Source: JBGQOG01 sp052113705
Lineage (GTDB): Bacteria; Pseudomonadota; Alphaproteobacteria; Rhodobacterales; Rhodobacteraceae
NCBI RefSeq assembly: GCF_052113705.1
Contig: NZ_JBGQOG010000005.1
Span: forward strand, 248,001-312,000
DNA length: 64,000 bases
Reading direction: 5' to 3'
The notes beneath the pieces are model-generated. The model saw nothing but the letters and a program-made list of their open reading frames with translations. It was not told the origin of the DNA and searched no databases. The position numbers and the translations under genes were made by a program. This document shows, in pieces, positions 8,731 to 17,290 of the stretch; positions within the stretch are counted from its first letter, which is position 1, and each line of letters starts with the position of its first letter.

Positions 8731-9498
8731 CTAGGCCCGAACCAGCCGTCGTCCCGCAAGGTGCATGTCCTGTTGAATCGCATCCGGAAATTCCCGGCCG
8801 CACACGAGCGTCTCTGCCGCCCAGAGCTTGCCGTGTGAATGCGGTGCCGCGCGGCCGATCTTGGACTGGTCCACCACCAGAATGCGGTGGCGGGCGCAAT
8901 CAAAGATCGCGCGGCGGGCGCGAACCTCTTCCATGTTGAAATCCAGCAAATCGCCTGCCGCCGAAATCCCGCCCACACTGAACACCGCGAAATCCGGCCG
9001 CAGACGGGCGAAGAACTCGACACTTTCCGAGCCGATAAAGTCCAGATCGCGCAGCCGCACTGCCCCCCCCGCGAGCGAGACCGAGACCTTCGGGGCCAGT
9101 TGCAGCGCCAGAACCGCATGGATGTTGTTGGTGAAGACGCTCAACCCCTCATGCCGGGCGAGCGCGCGGGCGCAGGCCTCCACCGTGGTGCCGGTGCCAA
9201 GCGCGACACTCGCCCCCGGCGGGATCAGGGCGGCAACGGCTTCGCCGATCCGGATCTTTTCGTCACGGGCCACCGCCATACGGGGCTGATAGCCGATGTT
9301 GTCGCCGGGCGTCAGCAGATGGGCCGAGCCATGACGCCGGCGCACGATCCCCTCTTCGTCCAGCATCCGAAGATCGCTGCGGATGGTCTGGACGGTCACC
9401 GCCAGCCGTTCGGCAAGCGCCGTGGCCGACAGCGAGGCATGGCTGGACAAGAGGCTCAGAATGCGGTCGCGGCGGCGTGCGGTTTCTGTGTTTTTCAT
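8731..9498 (-). CDS. DeoR-family transcriptional repressor
   Basis: A repressor of 255 residues with the standard DeoR plan. The N-terminal winged helix spans about residues 8-60 (ILSLLSSHASLSATALAERL, TVQTIRSDLRMLDEEGIVRR). A sugar-phosphate-sensing domain follows (LGTGTTVEACARAL, FSVGGISAAGDLLDF, VVDQSKIGR). Family members usually respond to a phosphorylated sugar or related phosphate ester. It is divergent from the ABC transporter/phosphatase operon and is its probable regulator. A TTTCGTTCGAAA palindrome abuts its own start codon, implying autoregulation. Confidence 0.85.
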   Translation of the reverse strand: MKNTETARRRDRILSLLSSHASLSATALAERLAVTVQTIRSDLRMLDEEGIVRRRHGSAHLLTPGDNIGYQPRMAVARDEKIRIGEAVAALIPPGASVALGTGTTVEACARALARHEGLSVFTNNIHAVLALQLAPKVSVSLAGGAVRLRDLDFIGSESVEFFARLRPDFAVFSVGGISAAGDLLDFNMEEVRARRAIFDCARHRILVVDQSKIGRAAPHSHGKLWAAETLVCGREFPDAIQQDMHLAGRRLVRA

Positions 9499-9510
9499 TT
9501 TCGTTCGAAA
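9499..9510. promoter_or_regulatory. Candidate DeoR-type operator 1
   Basis: TTTCGTTCGAAA is a near-perfect dyad directly upstream of the repressor's start codon (9498). TTTCG-type dyads are typical of GlpR/DeoR-family operators. A second related site lies at 9640-9653. Confidence 0.55.
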
Positions 9511-9639
9511 CTAGGGGCAGCGCCAGTATGATCCAAAAACCCTGATACCCAAGCGAAAATTTTTGCAGATAAAGCCGCATGTCGTCACCTCTCTGTCACA
9601 GAGGCGGGGTATTCGCTGCCCATCGCCGTTTCAAAACAG

Positions 9640-9653
9640 CTTTCGTACGAAAG
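9640..9653. promoter_or_regulatory. Candidate DeoR-type operator 2
   Basis: CTTTCGTACGAAAG is a perfect 14-base palindrome, 20 bases before the start of the binding-protein gene. It shares TTTCG..CGAAA with the site at 9499, so the repressor could span the divergent promoters. Confidence 0.6.
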
Positions 9654-9673
9654 CACAAACCCCGGAGATCGAC

Positions 9674-10645
9674 ATGTCTCGTCTTGCCCTCGCCCTCATC
9701 CTGCCGCTGGCGCTGCCCGTCGCGGCCTCGGCCGAAACCCTGAAACTCTACACCTCGCAGCCGAATGAGGATGCGCAAAAGACGGTTGACGCTTTCCAGG
9801 CGGCGAACCCCGACATCAGCGTCGAATGGGTGCGCGACGGCACCACCCAGCTGATGGCGCGGATGGCGGCCGAGATGCAGGCCGGTGCCGGTCAGCCCGA
9901 CGTCTTGCTGATCGCCGATACCGTCACGCTGGAGGGGCTGGCGCAGGAAGGCAAGCTGGCCGCCTACACCTCGCCCGAGGCTGCTGCCTATGATCCGGCG
10001 CTGTTCAGCGCGCAGGGCTATTATTACTCGACCAAGCTGATCACCACCGGCATCGTCTACAACACCGGCGCGACCGAGATCCCGGGCGCCTGGGCCGATC
10101 TGGAAAAGCCGGAATACAAGGGCCTCGTGGCCGCGCCCTCGCCGCTTTACTCCGGCGCTGCGCTGATCCATCTGGCAGCGCTGACCAACAATCCCGCGCT
10201 TGGCTGGAAACATTACGAGGCGCTGGCCGCCAATGATCTGCGCGCCGATGGCGGCAATGGCGGTGTGTTCAAGGCGGTTGCTTCGGGCGAAAAACCCTAT
10301 GGCATTCTGGTGGATTACATGGCGTTGCGCGCCAAGGCCGAAGGCTCGCCCGTCGATTTCGTCTTCCCCTCGGAGGGTCTGACCTATGTCACCGAGCCGG
10401 TGGCGATCATGGAGGGTGCCGCCCACCGCGCCGCCGCCGAGAAATTCGTGGATTTCGTCCTGTCTGAGGCGGGTCAGCAACTGGTGTCCGACATGGGCTA
10501 CATCCCGGCCCGCAACGGCGTGGCCAGCCCCGCAGGCTTTCCCGCCCGTGACAGCCTGAACCTGATGCCCTTCGATGCCGCCAAGGCCTTGGCCGATACC
10601 GACGCCAACAAGGCGCAATTCTCCGAGATCTTCGGCATCAAATGA
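9674..10645 (+). CDS. ABC transporter periplasmic substrate-binding protein
   Basis: A secreted binding protein of 323 residues that should deliver solute to the permease encoded next. It has a clear signal peptide (LALALILPLALPVAASA) and then a type-2 periplasmic binding fold of the Fe3+/phosphonate/phosphoglycerate superfamily (LKLYTSQPNEDAQ, DVLLIADTVTLEGLAQEGKL, YYYSTKLITTGIVYN). ATG 9674 was chosen over the longer upstream frame because the signal peptide follows it and a CCGGAGATCGAC binding site precedes it. Sequence alone does not tell iron from an organic phosphate. The downstream phosphatases and DeoR regulator favour a phosphorylated organic substrate. The gene overlaps the permease gene by four bases. 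Confidence 0.8.
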   Translation: MSRLALALILPLALPVAASAETLKLYTSQPNEDAQKTVDAFQAANPDISVEWVRDGTTQLMARMAAEMQAGAGQPDVLLIADTVTLEGLAQEGKLAAYTSPEAAAYDPALFSAQGYYYSTKLITTGIVYNTGATEIPGAWADLEKPEYKGLVAAPSPLYSGAALIHLAALTNNPALGWKHYEALAANDLRADGGNGGVFKAVASGEKPYGILVDYMALRAKAEGSPVDFVFPSEGLTYVTEPVAIMEGAAHRAAAEKFVDFVLSEAGQQLVSDMGYIPARNGVASPAGFPARDSLNLMPFDAAKALADTDANKAQFSEIFGIK

Positions 10646-12342
10646 TCCGCCTCTCGCGCACCCTCATCAGCCGGTCCCCGGACCGGCTGATTTCTCTTTT
10701 GCTGCTGCCGGTGGCGCTGATCGCGCTGGGGCCGATCCTGCGGCTTTTGGCCGAGGGCTTTGGATGGGGCAGCGGGTTGACCCTGTCGCATGCGGCCGAG
10801 GTTCTGGGCCGCCCGACCACGCTGACCGCCTTGCAGCACTCGTTGATCACCGCCGGGGCCGGAACGCTGATTTCAATCGTGATCGGGGCTGCCTTCGCCT
10901 TTGTGGTGGCGCTGACCGATATTCGCGCGAAACAGGCGCTGGTGTTTTGCCTGATGATCCCGATGATGATCCCGCCGCAGATCACCGCGCTGGCCTGGAT
11001 GCAAGTGACGGGGCCGTCGTCGGTGCTCCTGAAAACCTTGGGGATTGCGCCGCCGCTGGGCAGCCCGCAGCCGCTGCATTCGGCCTGGGGCATCGCGGTC
11101 TTGCTGGGCATTCAGCATGCCTCCATCGTCTTTCTGACGCTGCGTGCCGGGCTGCGGATGATCCCCGGCGATCTGGTCGAGGCCGCGCGGATTTCCGGCG
11201 CCCGGGGCGCCCGGGTCTGGGCACAGATCGTGCTGCCGCTGAGCCTGCCGAGCCTGGCCGCGGGCGCTGCAATGACCTTTGTGACCGCGCTGGGGAATTT
11301 CGGGATTCCCGCCATGCTGGGCATTCCCGCGCGCTATTCCACCCTGCCGACGCTGATCTATCAACGGCTTGCGGGCATGGGCCCCTCGGTGCTGCCGGAG
11401 ATTGCGGTGCTGGCCCTGCTGATCGGCACGGTGGCCATTATCGGCGTGCTGGCCGGGCGGATCTTTCTGCGCCGCCGCGCCTATGGCCTCGTGGGTCTCT
11501 CGGCGCAGCCGTTGACGCTGACGCTGGGACGCAAACGCCCGGTGATTGAGTTTTTCCTGTGGGGTTTCATCGCACTGACGCTGGTTCTGCCGCTGCTGGC
11601 GCTTCTGGCCACCTCGCTGATCCCCGCCTATGGTGTGCCGCTGACCCTGCAGAGCGCCACGCTGAAAGCATGGGGCGAGGTCCTCTTCAACCAGCCCTTC
11701 ACCCGCCGCGCCTATGCCAATTCGTTGTTTCTGGCCAGTGCCGCCGCCGCGATCCTGATGGCGGTGGCAATCCCGCTCGCCTGGATCATGAGCCGCCGTC
11801 CGACGCGCCTGACCCGTGCGATCGACACGCTGGTCGATCTGCCCTATGCGCTGCCGGGCGTGGTGCTGGCCATTTCGTGCATCCTGGCCTTCATGCGTCT
11901 GCCCTTCGGCCTCACGCTCTATGGCACGCTGACCCTCATCCTGCTGGCCTATCTCTCGCGCTTTCTGGTGGTGATGCTGCGCCCGGTGCAGGCTGCCATC
12001 GGCCAGCTGGACCCCGCGATGGAAGAGGCCGCCGCCAGTGCCGGGGCGCGCCTTGGCCGCCGTCTGCGCACCATCGTGCTGCCGCTCTGCGCCCCGGCGG
12101 CGGCGGCGGGCGCGATCCTCGTGTTCCTGACGGCGGTGAATGAGCTGACGGTCTCGGCCCTGCTCTGGGCGGGGGGCACGGAAACGCTCGGCGTGGTCAT
12201 TTTCAACCTCGAAGACAGCGGCGATACGGTGATGGCCTCGGCGCTTGCCGCCTCCATCGTCGCGCTTGTCATCACCCTCATGGGGATCGTGCAGCTTGCT
12301 GCCGCCCGTTTGCCGAAAGGAACCGTGCCGTGGCAGGGTTGA
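10642..12342 (+). CDS. ABC transporter permease, two fused membrane domains
   Basis: An inner-membrane permease of 566 residues, about twice the usual length. It contains two BPD-type transmembrane domains in tandem, as in FbpB/AfuB-type transporters. Each half has an EAA-like loop (residues ~165-190 with LVEAARISGA; residues ~455-475 with MEEAAASAGA) that contacts the ATPase. It overlaps the binding-protein gene by ATGA and the ATPase gene by 13 bases, so the three are one operon. Confidence 0.85.
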   Translation: MIRLSRTLISRSPDRLISLLLLPVALIALGPILRLLAEGFGWGSGLTLSHAAEVLGRPTTLTALQHSLITAGAGTLISIVIGAAFAFVVALTDIRAKQALVFCLMIPMMIPPQITALAWMQVTGPSSVLLKTLGIAPPLGSPQPLHSAWGIAVLLGIQHASIVFLTLRAGLRMIPGDLVEAARISGARGARVWAQIVLPLSLPSLAAGAAMTFVTALGNFGIPAMLGIPARYSTLPTLIYQRLAGMGPSVLPEIAVLALLIGTVAIIGVLAGRIFLRRRAYGLVGLSAQPLTLTLGRKRPVIEFFLWGFIALTLVLPLLALLATSLIPAYGVPLTLQSATLKAWGEVLFNQPFTRRAYANSLFLASAAAAILMAVAIPLAWIMSRRPTRLTRAIDTLVDLPYALPGVVLAISCILAFMRLPFGLTLYGTLTLILLAYLSRFLVVMLRPVQAAIGQLDPAMEEAAASAGARLGRRLRTIVLPLCAPAAAAGAILVFLTAVNELTVSALLWAGGTETLGVVIFNLEDSGDTVMASALAASIVALVITLMGIVQLAAARLPKGTVPWQG

Positions 12343-13403
12343 GTATTTCCAACGTCTCCAAGCTCTTCGCGGGCACCCCGGCCCTGAACGGCGTCAGCGC
12401 CGAGATTGCCAAGGGCGAATTCGTGGCACTGCTGGGCCCCTCGGGCTGTGGCAAGACCACGCTCTTGCGCCTTACCGCCGGGTTTGAAATGCCCGACGGC
12501 GGCCAGATCGCGCTCGACGGGCAGATCCTTGCGGGCGGCGGCCGTTTCGTGCCGCCCGAAGACCGCAATATCGGCATCGTGTTTCAGTCCTATGCGCTCT
12601 GGCCGCATAAGACGGTGGCGGGCAATGTCGCCTACCCGCTGGAGGTCCGGCGGGTGCCCACAGCCGAGCGGCAGCGCCGCGTTGCTGAAGCGCTGGCGCT
12701 GACCGGCCTCACCGCCTTTGCCGACCGCGCGCCCGCGCAGCTCTCGGGCGGGCAGCGGCAGCGGGTGGCACTGGCCCGTTGCCTCGTCGCCGATCCGCGC
12801 GCGGTGCTGCTCGATGAGCCTTTGGCGAACCTCGATCTCGCGCTGCGTTCCGCCATGCAGGAGGCCTTCACCGCTTTTCACCGCCGCACCGGGGCGACGA
12901 TGCTTTATGTGACCCATGACCAGACCGAGGCTTTGGCCTTGGCCGACCGCGTCGCGGTGATGCAGGGCGGCCAGATCCGGCAATTCGCGGCCCCCGAGGC
13001 GCTCTATGATCGGCCCCGCGATTGCTTTGTGGCGGGCTTTGTGGGGGATGGCGCGGTGATCCCCCTGCAGGCCACGACAATGCCACAGGGCGGGCGGGTC
13101 CTGGTCGAGGCGCTGGGTCAGCAGATCGAGGCGCGCGGTGCCGATGCCGCGCCGACCCATATCTGCATCCGGCCCGAGCAGCTGCGCATCGATCCGCAGG
13201 GGCCGATCCGCGCCCGCGTCAGCGCCTGCACCTATCAGGGCGGCCGCTTCCGGCTGGTGCTGGAGACGGCGCAGGAAACCCTGATCGCCCATGCGCCAAT
13301 GCGCGCCCGTCCGGGCGAAGAGATGCGCCTGTCGCTGCAATCCCCTTGGGCCTTTCATGACCCAAGTGCCACCGCGATCCTGCGCGAGATGCAGGATGCG
13401 TGA
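12330..13403 (+). CDS. ABC transporter ATP-binding protein (PotA/FbpC type)
   Basis: The cytoplasmic ATPase of the importer, 357 residues. It has Walker A GPSGCGKTT, the signature LSGGQRQR, Walker B AVLLDEP and the H-loop YVTHDQTEA, followed by a C-terminal TOBE-like domain from about residue 260. This long form is typical of iron, spermidine/putrescine and phosphonate importers. It overlaps the permease gene and the following hydrolase gene. Confidence 0.85.
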   Translation: MAGLSISNVSKLFAGTPALNGVSAEIAKGEFVALLGPSGCGKTTLLRLTAGFEMPDGGQIALDGQILAGGGRFVPPEDRNIGIVFQSYALWPHKTVAGNVAYPLEVRRVPTAERQRRVAEALALTGLTAFADRAPAQLSGGQRQRVALARCLVADPRAVLLDEPLANLDLALRSAMQEAFTAFHRRTGATMLYVTHDQTEALALADRVAVMQGGQIRQFAAPEALYDRPRDCFVAGFVGDGAVIPLQATTMPQGGRVLVEALGQQIEARGADAAPTHICIRPEQLRIDPQGPIRARVSACTYQGGRFRLVLETAQETLIAHAPMRARPGEEMRLSLQSPWAFHDPSATAILREMQDA

Positions 13404-14505
13404 ATCTCTGATGTTCCACGCAGGGGTTGAGGATCGCGGCACCGCCCCCTGGATCGAGGTCTTGTCGGGTCTGGGCGAAAAGGGCCCCGCCTGTATCCGG
13501 CTCTGGACCGGGCGGCGGTTGTGGCTGCTGGATGTGGGTTTCGGTCCCGAGGCCAATTCGCCCTTTCAGCCCAAATGGTTGCAGGGGGCCGATGCGGTGT
13601 TCATCACCCATGACCACATCGACCATATCGGCGGCGCGGCGCATGCGATCCGTGCGGGCCTGCCGATCCACACCACGGCACAGACCGCGCGGGCGCTGCC
13701 GCCCGGCGCGGATCTGCGGCTGCTGCCCGAGCGGGGACAGACCGTCATCGACGGCATCACCCTGACCACCGGGCGCAATGGCCATGCTCTGGGCGGCGTC
13801 TGGCTGCATTTTGCGCTGGGGCGCGAGGGGCTGTTTTATTCCGGCGATTGGTCGGAGGAATCCGACTGGTTCGCCTTTGATCCGCCGCCTGCCGCCGGTA
13901 CCGCGCTGATCGACGCCTCCTATCACCTCGACGCGGTGCCGCAACTGGCCCGGCGCGCCGCCCTGGATGCGGTGCTGGAGGGGCTCGACCCCTCGGTGCA
14001 GGTGTTGTTTCCGGTGCCCCCCTCGGGGCGCGCGGGCGAGGTGGCGCTGCATCTGATGGCGCGCGGTGCGGTCACGCTCGACGATGCCTGCCGCGCCACC
14101 TTGCGCGCCGCGCTGGCGGCGGGCGGGGTGAGTGCCAAGGCGCGCCAGCTGGCCTCGGTGATCGACATGCCCTTTGATCCCGCGGCGCGGTTCCTGATCT
14201 GCGACACGCCGAATGCGGATGGCGGCATGGCTTGGCGCCTCGTGCAGGATTGGCGCGACAGTGGCGCCCTGGGTCAGCGGGCGGTGGTGATCTTCACCGG
14301 CCATATGACCGCCCATGCCCGCGCCATCGCGGCGCATGGAGGGCATTTCACCCGCTGGAACGTCCACCCGCCGCTCGGCGATCAAAAGCGGATGCTGGCG
14401 CGGCTGGGCGCACGGCGCTTTGCGCCACTGTTTTGTCCCATGCCCGAGGATTACCTGCTGGAAACCGATCTGGCCCTGACCTTTGGCGAACGGACTCTGC
14501 TATGA
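13396..14505 (+). CDS. Metallo-beta-lactamase-fold hydrolase
   Basis: A metal-dependent hydrolase of 369 residues. The zinc-binding motif HDHIDH lies at residues 72-77, followed by GG and later metal-ligand candidates (GRNGHALGG, YSGDWSEESDW, VIFTGHMTAH). PhnP-like and other phosphodiesterases share this fold, so opening of a phosphodiester is plausible given the phosphatase genes downstream. ATG 13396 overlaps the ATPase stop by eight bases. ATG 13411 is an alternative start. The end overlaps the next gene by ATGA. Confidence 0.7.
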   Translation: MRESLMFHAGVEDRGTAPWIEVLSGLGEKGPACIRLWTGRRLWLLDVGFGPEANSPFQPKWLQGADAVFITHDHIDHIGGAAHAIRAGLPIHTTAQTARALPPGADLRLLPERGQTVIDGITLTTGRNGHALGGVWLHFALGREGLFYSGDWSEESDWFAFDPPPAAGTALIDASYHLDAVPQLARRAALDAVLEGLDPSVQVLFPVPPSGRAGEVALHLMARGAVTLDDACRATLRAALAAGGVSAKARQLASVIDMPFDPAARFLICDTPNADGGMAWRLVQDWRDSGALGQRAVVIFTGHMTAHARAIAAHGGHFTRWNVHPPLGDQKRMLARLGARRFAPLFCPMPEDYLLETDLALTFGERTLL

Positions 14506-15059
14506 TCCTGCCCCCGTATGATTTTTGCCTGATCCGCCATGGCGAGACCGAGGCCAACCGCGATGGCATCATCGCGGGCCGGACCGAGGCGCAACTGACC
14601 GAGCCGGGCCGTGATGCCGCCCGCGCCCTTGCCGCGCAGGTCTGGCCGCGCCCCGTGGCGCTGTTCACCAGCCCGCAGGACCGGGCCCGCGAAACCGCTG
14701 CGCTGGCATTTCCGGCCCAAAGTGCGCGCGTTGTCGAGGATCTGCGCGAACGCAACTGGGGCATCCATGAGGGCCGCCCGCTTGCCGAACTTCCCCCCCG
14801 CACCACCACCCCCATTGCGGGTGAAGCCTGGGAGGTTTTGCTCGCCCGCGTCGCCGGGGCATTGCGGCAGTGCCTGATGGCGGCCGGAACGGCTCTGCCG
14901 GTCATTGTGGCGCATTCCGGTGTGATCCGCGCCGCACGCGCGCTCACAGGGGGCGATTTCACCGGGGCCTCAGCCCCGAACACAACCCCGCTGCTCTTCT
15001 CGGTCACCGCCGGTGGGTGGCACGAACAGCCGCTTTTCGCGGCAAGGAGCGACCGATGA
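14502..15059 (+). CDS. Histidine phosphatase (phosphoglycerate-mutase-like)
   Basis: The protein has 185 residues. The catalytic LIRHGETEANR motif is at residues 9-19, with the phospho-accepting His in RHG. The second catalytic His is in VAHSGVIRA. Family members such as CobC and phosphoserine phosphatases remove phosphate from small molecules. Because it is co-translated with an importer operon under a DeoR repressor, it probably dephosphorylates the imported compound. Confidence 0.75.
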   Translation: MILPPYDFCLIRHGETEANRDGIIAGRTEAQLTEPGRDAARALAAQVWPRPVALFTSPQDRARETAALAFPAQSARVVEDLRERNWGIHEGRPLAELPPRTTTPIAGEAWEVLLARVAGALRQCLMAAGTALPVIVAHSGVIRAARALTGGDFTGASAPNTTPLLFSVTAGGWHEQPLFAARSDR

Positions 15060-15502
15060 GTTGCGTGATCTTTGATGTGGACGGCACCCTTGCCCAATTT
15101 GATGCCGAGCGGCTGGGTCCTTTGGTGCATGGCGTCGAAAAACGGTGGGACGAATTTCACGCGGCGATGGCCGATGCCCCCGCCATTGCGCCCATCGTCC
15201 GGCTGCTGCGCCATCTGAAGGCGCAGGGTGAGCAGATCGTCATATGTTCGGGCCGTCCGGTCGGTTGGCAGGCGCTGACCGAGGATTGGCTGCGGCAGGC
15301 CGATATCCCCTTTGATGCCGTCTATCTTCGGCAGCCGCAGGAAGATCCGCTGCCCGATCCTGACGCCAAGGCCCTTGCCCTGCAGCGCATCCGCGCCGAC
15401 GGGCACCGGCCGTGGCTGGTGGTGGATGACCGATCCTCCGTGGTGGCTTTCTGGCGCGATGCCGGTCTGACCTGCCTGCAATGCGCGCCGGGCGATTTCT
15501 GA
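15056..15502 (+). CDS. HAD-family phosphatase
   Basis: A small HAD hydrolase of 148 residues. The nucleophile motif DVDGT is at residues 7-11, motif II is ICSGRP and the acidic motif is VVDDR. It resembles the phosphatase domain of polynucleotide kinase 3'-phosphatases. The ATG at 15056 has AAGGAG upstream and overlaps the previous gene. It is the last gene of the operon. Confidence 0.75.
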   Translation: MSCVIFDVDGTLAQFDAERLGPLVHGVEKRWDEFHAAMADAPAIAPIVRLLRHLKAQGEQIVICSGRPVGWQALTEDWLRQADIPFDAVYLRQPQEDPLPDPDAKALALQRIRADGHRPWLVVDDRSSVVAFWRDAGLTCLQCAPGDF

Positions 15503-15838
15503 GCGGGGGCCAGGTACTGACTGCGGGGCAGGGCGGGGCGCAGCTCCCCGGCGCCGCGCCCCAAAGATCGGCTGCCCTGGCTTTTCCGCGCCTGGCCGCC
15601 AGCGCCATTTCGGCTACACTTCGCTGGGCCTTGGAGTCAGCAGGGATTTTGATGTCTCTCCTTTGTCCCGATTGGCACCGACGGTCGTGCCACTTCCTGC
15701 CCGACGAACGGGAGGGGGACCGGCATTATTCCATCGGCGCAACCATACGGAGCCGTGGTTGTGCCGGGTGCTGACAGCCGCCACACAAGTTTTGCCGCCC
15801 ATCTTGGCAGGGCCCGGCGGCGGAGCCCCTGCGGGGTC
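15503..15838. other. Intergenic region with no gene seen
   Basis: A GC-rich hairpin (GGGGCGC at 15535-15541 with GCGCCCC at 15556-15562) lies 33 bases after the HAD gene and may end that operon, though no T-run follows. I see no RNA gene or reading frame with support in the rest. Confidence 0.5.
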
Positions 15839-16153
15839 TCAGTAATTTGCGGGCGGATCGCTGGCGGGGAACGACTCGTCGCTTTCTTCATCAACCTGCG
15901 ACCAGGTCTTGGGAGGGTTGCGCATTGCCTCGGTGCCCGCGTCACGCACCTGCCGCACCTCGGTGTCCGTGGATTTTTCCGCTGGCAGGCGCCCAGGTTG
16001 CTTGGTGTTTTCCGGGCTTTCCGCATTGGCATTCGTATCCTGCCGGTGCTGGCCCGCAGGATCAATCTGCTGCTGCATCTGATTGATCGTGTTCCCTTCG
16101 GTGCGCAGCACTTCGGGGGGGATGATCGACTTTGGATTTTCCGTGTCCGACAT
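15839..16153 (-). CDS. Small hydrophilic protein with C-terminal DESFPASDPP motif
   Basis: The protein has 104 residues, is charged and Gln-rich, and is likely disordered. The C-terminal DEESDESFPASDPPANY matches a motif I know from many small uncharacterised proteobacterial proteins, whose role is not established. The ATG at 16153 was chosen over the longer frame (to 16516) because AAAGGA lies just upstream. A minus-strand GGAAC-N17-CGTT sequence about 105 bases upstream could be a stress promoter. Confidence 0.7.
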   Translation of the reverse strand: MSDTENPKSIIPPEVLRTEGNTINQMQQQIDPAGQHRQDTNANAESPENTKQPGRLPAEKSTDTEVRQVRDAGTEAMRNPPKTWSQVDEESDESFPASDPPANY

Positions 16154-16690
16154 GGAGTATCCTTTCTTGTGGCACCGCATCAGGGCGATATCGCCCGGTT
16201 GACAGGCAAAGCTGCCTGCGGCGGGCGCGTGTCCGCGGTGGGGTTTTGCTCCGGAGGGAACGCCCCGCTGCGGGCAATGGTTCCGGCCCCGCCAAAGTCC
16301 GGGGAAGCGCCGCCTGAACAGGCCCGTGTCGCCGGAAACGCGGGGCCGGAACCGACCCCCAGATCCGCAGCGCCGTGATGAAGCGCCTCCGGGCCCTCGG
16401 GGCGGCCCGGGGCTTCTGGCTTGGCTGATCCCGGGAGCCGAAAGCGCCGCTCGCGGTCCGGCGTAGGGTCGTACCGCAGCGCCGATGTGACCGGGCTCCG
16501 GTCCTGAAAGGAACAACGATTGTTGATTTTTGAACCTGAATCGGGGTGAGTGCCCCTTCGGTGTGGTTAAAAACAGGCAAGTCGCACCGTTAAAAGATGC
16601 GAAAAGCGTTGTTGTGTTATTTTTGTTGCTAACCTAGAGCAGTATGGAATCATGCCTTAAATTGCAGAATCGTTTTTGTGGAAGTTTATA
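16154..16690. other. Divergent intergenic region before the O-acetylation operon
   Basis: A region of 537 bases between the small DESFPASDPP gene and algF-like gene. The left two thirds are GC-rich and include the EcfG-like site at 16259-16284. From about 16500 it turns AT-rich, as expected for the promoter of the operon starting at 16691. No gene was supported. Confidence 0.5.
16259..16284 (-). promoter_or_regulatory. Candidate EcfG-type general stress promoter
   Basis: On the minus strand the sequence reads GGAAC (16284-16280), 17 bases, then CGTT (16262-16259). This is an exact match to the alphaproteobacterial EcfG consensus GGAAC-N16/17-CGTT, pointing at the small gene whose start is about 105 bases downstream. 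A single match in GC-rich DNA may be chance. Confidence 0.4.
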
Positions 16691-17290
16691 ATGGGAATGC
16701 GTGTACCTTTTCTGGGTCTCGTCTTTGGGCTTGGTATTCTTGCCGCCGGTCAGAGTTTTGCGCAGGACGAAGCGCTCTATGATGCGCCGCCGCCGCCAGA
16801 TGCTGTTTTCGTGCGGTTTCTGGGAATGGAAACAGCTGCTCCGGTCACTTGGCATGGTGTCGACGTTCCGTTGGAAATACTGAAAACACAGGATTATTTG
16901 GTTTTTCATGGCCCGCAGGTTGCGATGGATCCCGGCCAGTTCGCGACGGTCATCGGTGCCGCGGGTGGCGCATCGGTGGATTTGATCGAGGGAGAGCGCA
17001 AAGCCGAGAAAGTGCGCATCAGCGTCGTGAACCTGTCCGGCCGCAGTGTCGATCTCAAGGCCGTGGGCAAGAAAGTTGTGCCGATTGTTGCCGACGTGGC
17101 TGCGGGGGGGATGGGGGAGCGTTTGGTGAACCCGATTTCCGTTGTTTTACAAACATTTGATAAAGGAAAGCCCCTTGGGGAAGAGTACAAGATAGATTTG
17201 CGCCGTGGGGAAGACCCGACAATTCTGGTCGATGGGGATGGCGCGGTGAGCCTGATTTATTCCGTTGTCCACAAGGGTATCGTCGAGTGA
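16691..17290 (+). CDS. AlgF-like periplasmic polysaccharide O-acetylation protein
   Basis: A periplasmic protein of 199 residues with a signal peptide (FLGLVFGLGILAAGQSFAQ). It has an AlgF-like body: FVRFLGMETAAPVTWHG, a domain of beta strands, then VVNLSGRSVDLKAVGKKVV. AlgF helps transfer acetyl groups to alginate together with AlgI and AlgJ. The start at 16691 has GGAAG eight bases upstream and sits directly before the signal peptide. It overlaps the AlgI-like gene by GTGA. Confidence 0.65.
   Translation: MGMRVPFLGLVFGLGILAAGQSFAQDEALYDAPPPPDAVFVRFLGMETAAPVTWHGVDVPLEILKTQDYLVFHGPQVAMDPGQFATVIGAAGGASVDLIEGERKAEKVRISVVNLSGRSVDLKAVGKKVVPIVADVAAGGMGERLVNPISVVLQTFDKGKPLGEEYKIDLRRGEDPTILVDGDGAVSLIYSVVHKGIVE

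Noticed and set aside
8629..8838. 69-residue plus-strand frame between two operons
   Set aside because: No ribosome binding site, no recognisable composition, and partly antisense to the DeoR-type gene.
16509..16530. GGAAC on the plus strand before the algF-like gene as a second EcfG promoter
   Set aside because: No CGTT follows at 16 or 17 bases, so the consensus is not met.
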